From NCBI GenBank assembly GCA_022113835.1, contig JAILWY010000028.1, positions 1,240,001 to 1,304,000 of the forward strand: a stretch of DNA of 64,000 nucleotides, given 5' to 3'. The translations under genes were made by a program, and so were the position numbers. The notes beneath the pieces were generated by a model that made no database searches, had not been told where the DNA came from, and saw only the letters and a list, made by a program, of their open reading frames with translations. The DNA comes from Atopsyche davidsoni (lineage: Eukaryota; Arthropoda; Insecta; Trichoptera; Hydrobiosidae). Below are positions 22,852 through 34,262 of the stretch, in pieces (positions within the stretch are counted from its first letter, which is position 1; the number at the start of each line of letters is the position of its first letter).

Positions 22852-24547
22852 ATCGTGCACTGTTATGTGTTTATCTTTTAGTAAATTAGATAGAACTCCA
22901 TGTTTAAGAAATAAAACGGTAGTAACAGCATCAATTACTATTGATTATGTCAAAGTATGTAAAGAAGGTGGATCCCTGTTGAGAACAAAAGTTTTCACAA
23001 AGCTAATGATCCTAAGCAGTCTTTGGAGATGGCTCCAGTACTGAAACGATGAGAAAATTAAAAATAAACCCAGCACCAACTAACCAAATCCAAAGCTAAC
23101 GACTTCAAGAAAAGATTCAGAGCAGGATTAAAAACAAAATTGTAAGCAAATTAATGGAAAGTAATTGCAGCTGATCAAATAACCCGTCAACATATATTTA
23201 AGACTAATTACGAATGTTAATTTACAATACTAAGTCTACTTTGAATCGATTCAATCCAAAACAATTACTACTCATTGATTTAAGGTGATTCTTCCAAACT
23301 GGGTGCAATTTGAACTCTAAAATGAACTTCTCATATCATAAGTCTTAAATTATCTTGAAAGTAATATTCAGGGCTCTCTCATATTGAGAGGAGTGTTTTG
23401 AACTCTTAACGTATTTATTATTAATTTTTATTAATTCTAATCTGGAACCCCAAAATTAGGTGTTTAAACACTTCAAAATAATTAGAGACTTCCAAAGGAA
23501 ACAAGTCTGTAGATGTATAGATTAATATTTTTGGTCATGACTGACCATTGGGAACATGTTAGCAACTGGCTAAGAAAAATTTAATAACTATTCCAATTTG
23601 GCACTGATGAAATGCAGAAAGCTTTTTAGATTTAAAATTGTGATAGATAGAAGAAACCCAGCGTTCTGATACAGCTTTGTAGGTCATCCGGTGTTTGAAA
23701 GCTAGATCTGATAATAACATTATTCATTAATTTCATAGCATATCTTTATATACTGATATCTCTATTATACCATACTAGTAATGTAGCCCGTCACAAAATG
23801 ACGAATTTGATGAACGATGCGTCTAAATTCTCGCGGTGAACGACATCTCGCGGCGAAGAAGTGAATTATATAATTAATGTTTAGCTAAAGCATATTTTAA
23901 AGTTTATGAATGAAAATATTATCCTATCGTCTTGAAATTCGGCATATAGCTGCGGAAAAATTTACTTAACTTATGTGCAAAAAATCAGCGTTGTATCTTT
24001 TAAGATATTCTATACAGAACGGAAAAATGAAACATACATACAAACATACAAATAAACACACAATGGCTATTATTATAGTAGATTGCCATGGCAGGTTATA
24101 CACAGCTGAGGACCGCCTCTGAAAGGTCACAAACTCTTGTCTCTTCGTGAATAAACAAGGGTCTAAATTTATGTAATAAATATACTTCGTATACCAAAAA
24201 AAAAACAATATTTTAGAAATGCGACAATATTATTTATAATATGAATTATTATATAGAAAAACATGTATAAAGTAATTTTATCATATATGTTAGTACGTGT
24301 ATATATTTTTGTACAATATCAAAGAAATAAAATTATTTATAAAATTATGATGAATCGTTTATTAACAATCCCATGAACAAATTAACGCAAAGCTTTACGC
24401 CTAATTTTTGAATGAAGATTTTGAAATTCCTACTCATGACACGCACGTCTCTGAGACACGGAAGTAATAGTTCTTAATAAAAAAACGTTTCATTATATAT
24501 ATTTATTATTCAAGTGAAGAGGTGTAAATATAAATTTAATAAACATG
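22852..24547. other. Convergent spacer between the zinc-finger and SPIDR-like genes
   Basis: The two genes end towards each other here, so this stretch holds their 3' UTRs. At about 23770-24090 there is a non-coding block that begins CTAGTAATGTAGCCCGTCAC and ends in a run of ACATACA units. It looks like the tail of a non-autonomous transposon, but I could not classify it. No gene was seen. Confidence 0.5.
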
Positions 24548-26200
24548 TCACACTGACTCTACATTTTCTATCTTGCACACGTTAACAATAAAATTCTCAC
24601 CATACAACTTGAACACTTTGTACGGTTGATATATTCTGATTGCAGAGTTAGTATACACAACTAAACTTTTAATGAAATAACTATTTAAAATGACAGTAAA
24701 GAATTCACTATTTGTAGCCTTTTTACATCTAAGTAATGTTTTTCCATATATATTTTCGGTATATAGTACCAACAAATTCAAAACATCCTCTCTGACGGCA
24801 GGAATTTCAAAATTGTGATTAGCTGCAAGAAATTTCTCATGTCGCCAAATAGCCAAATTAGACTTTTGTTTTTTTAATAATTTTTGCAGCCTGCTGGCGA
24901 TGCCGCCTGTAATCAGCCTTCTCTTTCTTTTCTTTATCCCGGAATCGAGTATGTTGTTCATATATGAGGTGTGTAATAATGTTTCATTCACAGTTTGTTT
25001 TGAAGAATTCTGATTAAGCTTTGTTGGGGTCGTATGTAAACTTGATATATCGACAGAATTTTCAGTTTCGTTTTTTTTGGTTGAAGGTGAAAAATATATT
25101 TTGCTTGCCATATCACTATTAGTGCTAGTTTCTTTTTGTGAATCGATTCGGTCAAGAGAAGATGAGCTGCAGTGTATAGAAACTTGAGTTAATGGGTCAC
25201 TTTTAAAAGTCTTTGTATTAAAATTAAATGTTTTTTCTTTTAGTACTTGTTTAGATACAACCTTTATAGCCAAATCAAGATCATGACAACTACTCTCATC
25301 GTCCCCGCTGGAGCTAACATCCTTTTTATTTGCTTTATACACCATAACAGGGCTTTTATCTACATCTATAGAATTTCTTCGGCTATTACTGCCATGTGGC
25401 AAAAACGTACAATTTTTACCAAAAACGGGAGCTTCTGGCTCTAACTGTATATTCACACAAGATTGTGAAATGTAGGGGTCACAAAATATTTTCTTCCGAG
25501 GTATAATTTGTCTCTTCAATGTGCCACCAAATTTAGTTTGCAATATAGGTGATACACTCAAATTAGTCTGATCTTTTGTCAAAATAGGTGATACGTCCAA
25601 ACCATTATATTTGTATTCAGTTTTTACAGGAGTAATATAGGAACCTGTATTTATTTTCTCAAAGACACCTGAAGCTGTTAGCAATCGACTTTTGTTTAAT
25701 TTACTTGCGAGAATCGGCGACAAACGCTCTATCAAGTCGTTTTCAATTTTCGGATTTTTTTTTTCAAAATCATCAAAATTTAACTTAACACTACCTCGGC
25801 GTTTTAATTTTTTAATATTTGCTTTAGAACTACTTTTAATTTTGCACTCAGAACGTTTAACACTTCCAGATATGCTCGCCCGCGATTTAACTGTTTCAAC
25901 AGTGTTAAATTGTAACTTTTCTCTGGCATTGCTTGGTGATTCTCTTCGTTTCTTTTTAGGATGGTTCATTTTAGTTATTATTTCACTGCTTCCGCTGGAA
26001 CTCCAGGATATCTCATCTGCTAATGGATCGTTATTAATTATATTACACGTTTCTTTAATAGTGCTTATTTTTTTGTATATTTCTGTAGCTTTTTTCGACA
26101 TTATTTTTGTGTTGTTTGTTTGTTGTGACGTTCGACCCTCGATTATTTCCGTAAAGCACATGCCATTGTTTGTCAGCTGACGGCAAGTTAGTGCTGCCAT
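24548..26200 (-). CDS. Intronless 550-residue protein, possibly SPIDR-like
   Basis: One uninterrupted frame of 550 codons starts at the ATG at 26200 and ends at 24548. The first 430 residues are low-complexity (Ser, Lys, Thr, Asn-rich) with several SP sites in similar contexts (SPILASK, SPILTKD, SPILQTK), hinting at phospho-regulation or repeated short linear motifs. The last 120 residues look folded: a basic KKRKRRLITGG, then IASRLQKLLKKQKSNLAIW and an alternating hydrophobic region ending IVNVCKIENVESV. That segment recalls the vertebrate DNA-repair scaffold SPIDR (RAD51/BLM partner), from memory only. If so, this insect protein is much shorter than the vertebrate one. It is divergently paired with Pdcd4. 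The coding call is firm; the identity is tentative. Confidence 0.6.
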   Translation of the reverse strand: MAALTCRQLTNNGMCFTEIIEGRTSQQTNNTKIMSKKATEIYKKISTIKETCNIINNDPLADEISWSSSGSSEIITKMNHPKKKRRESPSNAREKLQFNTVETVKSRASISGSVKRSECKIKSSSKANIKKLKRRGSVKLNFDDFEKKNPKIENDLIERLSPILASKLNKSRLLTASGVFEKINTGSYITPVKTEYKYNGLDVSPILTKDQTNLSVSPILQTKFGGTLKRQIIPRKKIFCDPYISQSCVNIQLEPEAPVFGKNCTFLPHGSNSRRNSIDVDKSPVMVYKANKKDVSSSGDDESSCHDLDLAIKVVSKQVLKEKTFNFNTKTFKSDPLTQVSIHCSSSSLDRIDSQKETSTNSDMASKIYFSPSTKKNETENSVDISSLHTTPTKLNQNSSKQTVNETLLHTSYMNNILDSGIKKRKRRLITGGIASRLQKLLKKQKSNLAIWRHEKFLAANHNFEIPAVREDVLNLLVLYTENIYGKTLLRCKKATNSEFFTVILNSYFIKSLVVYTNSAIRIYQPYKVFKLYGENFIVNVCKIENVESV

Positions 26201-26519
26201 ATAAAAAAAAAGCCTTATGAACTTGTTGTATTTTCCCTACATTCAAAGTTCGCAGTTTTCTGTCGGGCGTTTCCGCCTTGTACGACCGCATTTACGAATT
26301 GTACCGAACGACTTGTCGCTAGCTTCACACCGGTCAACTCGCAAAGCTCAAAACAAACCGCTCGCAACTCCATTTGTTTTGTTAGTACACAAACGCGCAA
26401 TACCATAAATATCTCAAGTAAAAGCACCCCCGTCGCGAAATCGAATCAATCAGGGAGCCTCGTATCGTCGCATCGAATTGGATACTTAGATCGGATACAG
26501 TTTTCGGGCTTCGATCGCG
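26201..26519. promoter_or_regulatory. Divergent promoter between the SPIDR-like gene and Pdcd4
   Basis: Only 319 bases separate the start codons of two genes transcribed in opposite directions. The region is more GC-rich than flanking DNA, has no TATA box that I can see, and contains many CG dinucleotides. This is the usual look of a housekeeping bidirectional promoter. Both 5' UTRs must be short. Confidence 0.7.
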
Positions 26520-29500
26520 ATGGATCCCGAAAATAGCGTATCGGACGCGGAAAACGTGGCGGGGCTCGGCGACATGGGGCCGCCGATCCTGATCCCCGAG
26601 AGGGCCTGCGGGGACGCCACCACGGGCTCCGACCGCCTCAAGAGAAGAGTCAAAAAGATATCGAGACAGGGGAGCCGCGACAACGCCGTCGCGGTGGGTC
26701 CGATCCCGCAGCACCGCAGCTGGAAGAACAGCCGGCGGCCGCGGAACGGCCACGGGAGAGGTCTCCCCAAGAAGGGTACGTCCATCTTCCGACACGTCCA
26801 TCGCCACTGCGAGCGGTTGGCAGGCCGATTTATACAAACGAACAGATTACGCAATACGCACACGTCGAGTCGAACAGCTCTCAAATGTAACTCGTTGTTT
26901 TTTTTTTGCGGGTCACGCCGCCTCATGTGTGTATACAACTCCGGCGGCATGCTCATATTTATGGATATACCGACCGCTCAATTTTGGAAGGTCGCAACTA
27001 CATTTCAATTCATACGTATTTATTTAAAAATATTGTAATCTTTGTTTTTTATATTTGTACAAACGAAATTTCGGCATCAATACAAATTTCCTGAATAATT
27101 AGGTTTTGCAGATGCGATGTTTGTTATGTATAATATATTGCGGAGCTGCCGCGCCCCCGTGCCGTGCCGCCGACAGCTTAGATTGTGCATTTAATTATTA
27201 TCCGAACGGTGGTCTTCGATCCGCCGCTTTCGGAAAGGCGACAAGATAAACGGTGACGTCTCTCGGCCGATTGGCCGCGCTTGTTATTTTTATCAGCCGG
27301 GCAAACAAAACAACACCGCCCCGTTGATATTTGCAACAAAGTTGAAACTTTTACTTTGTCTTCGAGATGGGCTTGTTTTTATTCAAAATACACAAGAAGT
27401 GCCGAAATTTCGTTTGAAAATTTTACTCAATATACGACATTCTTGTCGTTAGTGATATTATTGTAACATATGGCCGATACGGTCGTTATACCTGCGTATC
27501 AAATATACGATACCCACGTGTCGGAGTCGGTATATTTTTTGTCGCATTCTTATCATAGCCATACAAGCTTAGCGATGTTGACTTTCTTTACTTCTTATCT
27601 CATACAGATTGATTTAAAAGTACAAAGTTATTGAGTTTCGTTTGTATAGCCGGACTAGCCGGCCATTCACACTCGCCGCATTGACCTGATTTTCGCAGCA
27701 CTTTGTGCACCTTTCGCAGAGTTGTAAATGTATTTTGCGTTGTAATCTTTATAAAAATGAACGATTGCGTAGTTACCGATAACGAGACATCGGTTTGCTT
27801 AATATGCTAGTTTTAAATTTAATACGCGTATCTCGACAATGCGTTGCGGTTACAGATTAAAAATGACCGAGTGAGCGTCGATTCCACCGGCCATTGTCGG
27901 TATCACCAGCGCTGATGTTTGACGCCGTTCTTAATTAAGTTAAAATAAATACATATTAATAAGTTACGCAACGCCTATGTCGAATGTTCATTCGTATCGC
28001 GCTTCGAGCGTCGACTCACTAGGCCCACTTTTATTGATGAAATATCAATTCAGCATTATAATAGATATCGATGTTTATTGCCGTTTAAAATTAATCCGGA
28101 CGCATAGACAATAAGTATTGTCCTTTTCTGCGCTCTTCTGTCACCAAAAGAACAGAAAAAGAAAAAACATTTCATTTGTTTAGGGTTCATTTCGGAAATA
28201 TGTGATACTACTACGTGACATTGTTTTTTTAATTTATCAAAATAGTAATATTTTACTGCATTATGTATAGTGTAGAACACCACTTTTAAAGCGATATCTT
28301 TAAAAAAATGCAATCAACGATCAGCAAGCGCGGACGGCATTCACACCTCGAGTGGCCACCGATCTCCGAATTTCGGTCAAATCTTCACTTTTCCGACTCT
28401 GCTCTGCCGCGAATAAATGACATTATTTATTGTTCTTTATTTTATTTTCCATCTCTGCTCAGAAGTAGCAGACCGGCCGATTCGAGTGCTGCGTGTTTGC
28501 GTACCCCTCGATGAACTATTATTTTATGGCGTATTTTATTAGATCGGACAATGGGGGCAGAAAAAGAATATGAGGGATAGACGTAGAAAGCGCTCTAGTG
28601 CGGTATTGCATAAGGGTGCTTATTGCGTGTGCTGCTAGGGCCGCGCTCTCGCTTGTTTACAAAACACTCGCTCAAGGTCAAGAGGCGTGTCCGCCGCCTT
28701 TGCTTTCTTTTGCCTACACTGTAGGTTATGTTCATTGCTCGCTCGGTGGGGCCCGCGGGGGCTCGGAGGGGGCCCGCGGGGCTCGGAGGGGGCCCGCGGG
28801 GGCCTCGTGTCGGTCCTCACGTAGCCGGGTTCGTCGCGATGCACCTTGGCGTCCGCGAGGCGTTTCGCTTTGATCTAGGTTAGTGGTCAGCCACTTGAAT
28901 ACTTTATTTATAATTTTGAACGCAGCGAGATCTCTTCGCCCGGTATTCTGAGACTCGAACTCTGGCCGCAGCAAAGTTTTAATTATTTTCAAATATTTTT
29001 TTAAACAATTTTTCCAGGTACCCGCTTTCTTCCAAAGCGCACAGGAAAGTACAATTTAACGACGTTCACCAGTCAAATAATACAATCCCAGGTCCGCTTA
29101 CAGTGCACTCCGCTCGGGTCCTCTGCGGTCGAACGGCTCCGAATGATACGTCTCGGGTTTGATCCGCCTTATTTATAATTAAATGAAAATGTATGTGCAT
29201 ATTATTAAAACAGAGGCGAATAATGCTAATTTACTTTCTAAAAAAAACTCATTTCAAACAGAGATATAACTCGACCGATTTGTTGGAAGTGAATCGTGCT
29301 AACGAACGTGTCACGATTTTGTAGATTAAATATTTTTTTTAAATTAATTATGTTTTTGTAAATATTTATTGCATCCTTTTCTTAGAAATATAGATATGGG
29401 AAGGATTGCGTGACCTTTAAATTTTACTGCTAGATCTTATTTTTTAATTTGAAATATTATAATTAATTGTTTTGTAAAAATGTAAAAACTGTTACCTCTT

Positions 29501-32500
29501 TGTATTGAAATAAAATCAGAAACTGGGTTTGACTTGACATCAACACATTGAAGAAACTTGTATTTATTATTATTAACTTGGGTGTCTCGAGTATCAATAT
29601 TTTTTGCACTTGTGAAAAATATATTAAAAAATTAAGAAAAAAACCTGTATCATTAAAAATTCTCTCTGTGGACAGGTGTTTATCTCCAATGTTTGACACT
29701 ATAGAGTGCCATGTTATACGATGTGCATGAAACGATATCACATTTCTGCCACATGTGTCCAAGTTTCAGCTCATGGCCATCGCCTGCCATACTGGAGACG
29801 CCGACTTGACATTGCATTTGAAAAAATGAGTCGCCAAAGTACATTAACCGGTTCGAACCACTCTCAGCTGGCCAGATTACTTTTTTGCATTTTTTAATTT
29901 ATATTTAAACAGTTTATCCCCGCTCCAATGTTATCTCAATTTAAATGAACAACAGCTCATGCGCTCAGCATTCGAGGGGTAGGAATTAAATTTTAACTAT
30001 TACTAAGCCACATCTACATGAGGCCACGCTTGTACATGTACTATAAATAAATAGCTGCCAAGGCGGGCCTATGTACTATGTACATGATATCACAGGCATA
30101 TTGTGCACAGGCGAGCATCGTGCTATTAAACTATGCTATGTAACTATTGAAAAAATAATCTCTATAAACATCGAAAAATTCTAAAAGAATCTAAATCATT
30201 TACTTACTAATAAAATAAATGCCACATCATCAGTTTGCATTTATTAATAAAAAGTAAATGTACATTTGTTGTGTTGGTTGCTTGCGTGCACTTGTGTCGG
30301 TGCATTCATGTGGGGGCTCCAATTGAGATCTCCCTGACACCCGTGTTTTTTTTTTCTATTCTGTCTACGCTGAGCTGAAACATACTTACTCATTGCTGTA
30401 AGCTAACTAATAAACCTAATTGTTGACAGCTTTTAAAAATTATGCTTTCAGAATTTTGATATTTCCCAACCTGCAGTGTTGCTTTGCGGTTATTTTCCCA
30501 TCTGTGACATTGAATTTTTTTTAAACTTGCAATTTATTATTCTTTTAATTTTTTCAATTATAAATTAATTTTTTGCACTTTTGCACTTTTTATTGTAAAA
30601 TCCGACATTCTGAACAAAATTCTTATGGTGGCCGGATGATTTAGGCCAGAGGTGTCAAATTCAATTTTGTAGAGGGATTTTTCTTTCTGTGACACATTGC
30701 GATCGCGGGCCGTATTGATACGGCCGTATCTTTGACATGACTGATTTAAGCCATACAGCATGCCTTTTCTCTTTTTGCAATTGAAAAGCAGACAAATGAT
30801 GATTTTTGTTAACAGGAGGAGCCGGGGGCAAGGGCGTGTGGGGCAAGCTGGGGTCAGAGATGCTGGAGGAATATGAGGACTTAAATGACCCCAACTACGA
30901 CTCAGAGAACAGCAACGTGGAACTCAAGCAAGTCATACCTGAACTCTCCAGAGAAGAATTCCAGGTGAAAATACTTATAACATGATCCATCATCTGGGCC
31001 ACTCCAGAAGTTTCTCCATGAAAAAGCACTGTTCATCACTCTGTAGATGCTGTAGTGCATGCTGGTCCTCTGTCACACTGTTGAGTGTCTTACTCTTATT
31101 CATTTCCATAACATAAACAACATGGCTAGAATAAGTCAATAACATTGTCCAGTTAAATTAAAACATGTCATTGTAAACTTTAACATAGAGTGTACTCGAT
31201 TATCACTTCTAAATTTTAACCATTACTTGGACCAATTGCTTGGTCTTCTCTGTTTGCGGGGTCTTTAAAAGCAAAGTCAGCCGTAGCTCTTCACTAAGCC
31301 AAACTAACAACATGAATAGAAATCAGAGAAACCTGTGACGACTGCCTATGATGATGAATCAGACACTGGAATGAAAAGTGACTAAATTGCATCCACCATT
31401 TTGATAGGACTATTAGATTAGACTAGTACTGTTTATTTTTATTATTAAAAATATGTATTTTTTTTATGAATATTCATACTTGCACGTGTGTAGGTTTCTA
31501 CTTGCCCTTAACAGCTTTCATAGTTTTTTTTAACTATGGATCATTCTAGTTTGTGTTATTCGGTAGTACAGTGGCCTTATGGCATGCCATTGCAACTCTG
31601 TCCCATCACTTAATGAATTCATTTTAATTTCAGAAAAAATCTGAACCCATAATACGTGAGTACTTTGAGCATGGTGACACGAACGAGGCTCTGGAAAGCT
31701 TTGTGGAGTACGTCAGCTCTGCGCACCGCTGCACCCTCTGTGAGATTGTTGTGGAAATGGGCATGGACCACAAGCCTTCCCATCGCGAGATGTGCTCCAT
31801 CCTTTTGTCGGACCTTTACGGCCACATCCTCTCCGAGAGAGACATCGCTCAAGGTAGCTAGCCCTGCATTATGCGCAACAGAATGAAATAATTGATTTAC
31901 TAATTGTAATCAACATTTCTGCGTTTCAATAGTAGTGTGAATACGTTTGTGAGTCAGTAGAGAGCTGCCGATCTTTAAAAAATTTTATGAGTACACAAGT
32001 ATAAACAATTTTTAAAACACTGCTGTGGCAAATGATAAAAAATATATATTGTTATTCAGCAAATAAAATGTGAAAAAATCACTCAAGTATTTTATTCTAT
32101 TTAAAATATTATCCAACATTTAGTTACATATCATTGGGTGTTTAAAGGATTCAAGAATTTGCTGAGTAAGCTAGAGGACTTGACTCTGGACCAGCCGGCA
32201 GCGGCAGACTTGTTGGGCAGCTTTATCGCGCGCTGCGTGGGTGACGACTGCCTTCCCCCACGTTTCATCACGCAGGAGCTGCAAGATCCTAGCCTCACCA
32301 TTTACTCCAGGTACGGTCCGTGTTCCGAGACTTCAGGGATCATCAGTTTGATTTCAGTGGAGGGGTGAAAATCATTGCCCTGTTATCATGATCATGAGTT
32401 AAAAATAAGTAAAATAGTACTCTTAGCTGAAACTGGCCATTTGGTGGGGATGAGTCAGTGTGACAACATATAGGTCAAGCGAGTAATGAGAATTTGCATC

Positions 32501-34262
32501 ACATAAAATTGAAATGTTAATATATTTTTACATCAAATTTAAATGCATTTAAGCTAGTAGTGGTTAAAACATAACCATTAATTTAGGAGTTTTATCAATA
32601 TCCCCAGGTTTGATTTGGAAGTACCAATTGAGAACGGAGAGGCTCCAGGATACTGAGGAGCTTTGTCCACCTTTGCTCTTTGTGGAATTTGTGTAGTACA
32701 CTTTATTTTGACCGATGAACAAACATTCTAATTCTAGGCAAGCCCTCAACAAAGCCAACACGCTCTTGTCTATGAAGCACGGTCTGGTTCGGCTGGACAG
32801 CATCTGGGGAGTCGGGGGCGGCCTGAGGTTTGTCCAACACTTGCACAATTTATCTGATGCAAAAAGTGAACATTAATGAATTTAATAAAAAACAAACAAA
32901 TGTTTATTAACTGGCCTTCAAACTAATAAAAAAATGTAAAGCAAGTACACATACAGATGGATAAGTAATTTTCATAGATTATTAAGTCACAGAAAACTTG
33001 TATCAGGTGGATGTCCACTATGCTGTGCATTATTACTAGTGTTTTTCATTTCACTATTCATCTTCAATACAGTATTAAAATAGAATAGGTTTACTCAGCC
33101 CCGGCAGTGTGTTGTAATAATGATGTTGTGGTGCGATAGGCCAGTGGAGTCCCTGGTGCGGCAGATGACGTTGTTGCTGAAGGAGTACCTGAGCTCAGGG
33201 GATGCTGATGAGGCACAGCGCTGCCTGCGCGAACTTGAAGTGCCGCACTTCCACCATGAACTCGTCTTCGAGGTACGCACTTCACTAACTGTTTGAATGG
33301 CTCTCTCTCTCACAGTTCTGTTGCTTATCAACTAATCGGTGTAATTTTTGCAGACGGTGGTCATGGCCTTGGAGGCAGTAAGCAGCTCGGTGGAGCAGCA
33401 GCTTGTGGAGCTGCTGGACTCCATGTACACGGCCTGTATCATAACTTCTGACATGATGGAGCGGGTCAGTTCATTCTGCAAAATAATTATAGCACTTTTC
33501 GAATAACTCACAATTTACTTAGTACTTCCATTTATTCAAATGATATGACTAGTAAAATAGCTAGGAGATTACATAAATTTTTATTTATAAACACTTGTCT
33601 TTTGAGAGCATTGTAAGATCTGTTTAATTATAGACTATTAGAAATTACACTATAATTTAATTTTAACTCATGCGTTTTGTTATTTTTATTTAAAATTTAA
33701 TTTTCATTTAATTTTGTACAATTTTACAAATCTTATTTATGGAAATAATTATGGGAATTTTTCAATTGCAGGGATTCTTGCGTGTGTTTGACGACATGGC
33801 GGACATCGTGCTGGACGTGCCGTTAGCATATATCACACTCAACCGCTTCATGGAGCGCTGTCAGACTCGGCGCTTCCTCACCGAGCGTGTGCATAACAAG
33901 ATGCCCACCAGGTAGGTCTCAGAGCCCCCTCAAGTAAGCAAGTAGTTAAAATAAGGAATTTGTCAGATTCAGATAAAAAAAAATTAAAACATCTTTTACT
34001 TGACATGAAAAATATTAATTAAACATCTGAATGAGAAGTGTATAAATTTTATCACTCACTGAGAGTAGAAAAAATGGAAGAGATAAGTTAGTCGTTGGAA
34101 GCGATTGAAAAGAGGTTACAACTGTGTCTTGCCTGTTCCTTTGTCATATCTCATCATACATTCACTTGAAATGATTTTTTTTATTTCAGGGGACGAAAGC
34201 GGTTTGTCTCTGAAGGCGACGGGGGCCTGCTCAAGGAGCACTCTCTAGTCCTGCGGGAGTAG
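26520..34262 (+). CDS. Pdcd4: Programmed cell death protein 4 (translation inhibitor)
   Basis: Predicted exons are 26520-26775, 30816-30964, 31634-31853, 32148-32310, 32738-32827, 33140-33272, 33354-33464, 33772-33911 and 34190-34262 (444 residues; human 469). All junction phases agree. Pdcd4 binds eIF4A through two MA3 domains and blocks cap-dependent initiation. Family marks are [17 protein letters not shown] across exons 1-2, MA3-1 (about residues 137-262, with [12 protein letters not shown]), a linker, MA3-2 (about 294-415, with [17 protein letters not shown] sequence) and a C-terminal [13 protein letters not shown]. That tail keeps the serine matching the human Akt site. The mammalian DSGxxS beta-TrCP degron is not visible; the corresponding basic stretch reads [14 protein letters not shown]. 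The start lies in a GC-rich first exon, and intron 1 is 4 kb. Confidence 0.96.
28741..28805. repeat. GC-rich minisatellite, about three copies of ~22 bp
   Basis: The unit GGGGGCCCGCGGGGCTCGGA recurs about three times with small length changes. It lies inside Pdcd4 intron 1 and gives rise to spurious long frames on both strands. Confidence 0.85.
30647..30743. mobile_element. hAT-type MITE with 8-bp target duplication
   Basis: The ends CAGAGGTGTCAAA and (reverse complement) CAGTCATGTCAAA form terminal inverted repeats. They are flanked by ATTTAGGC (30639-30646) and ATTTAAGC (30744-30751), an 8-bp duplication with one mismatch, which is diagnostic of hAT insertion. The 97-bp element has a palindromic GC-rich core (CGTATTGATACGGCCGTAT). 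Confidence 0.75.
32065..32100. mobile_element. End fragment related to the 649-1175 element
   Basis: AAAATGTGAAAAAATCACTC followed by AAGTATTTTATTC closely matches the right terminus of the element at 649-1175. It sits in Pdcd4 intron 3, 50 bases before exon 4. Only this end was found. Confidence 0.5.

Larger units (their letters stand above)
26776..30815 (+). other. Pdcd4 intron 1
   Basis: This 4-kb intron starts GC-rich and is otherwise AT-rich. It holds a short GC-rich tandem repeat (28741-28805), several CG-rich patches at 27100-28050 and 28900-29150 that may be regulatory, and a 97-bp hAT-type MITE (30647-30743) close to exon 2. Open frames in it look like chance. Confidence 0.6.

Noticed and set aside
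26382..26956. 151- and 156-codon minus-strand frames opposite Pdcd4 exon 1
   Set aside because: They are shadows of a GC-rich coding exon. The plus-strand frame is clearly Pdcd4.
28598..28992. Overlapping frames across the GC minisatellite in Pdcd4 intron 1
   Set aside because: They result from the repeated GGGGCCCGCG unit and are present on both strands.
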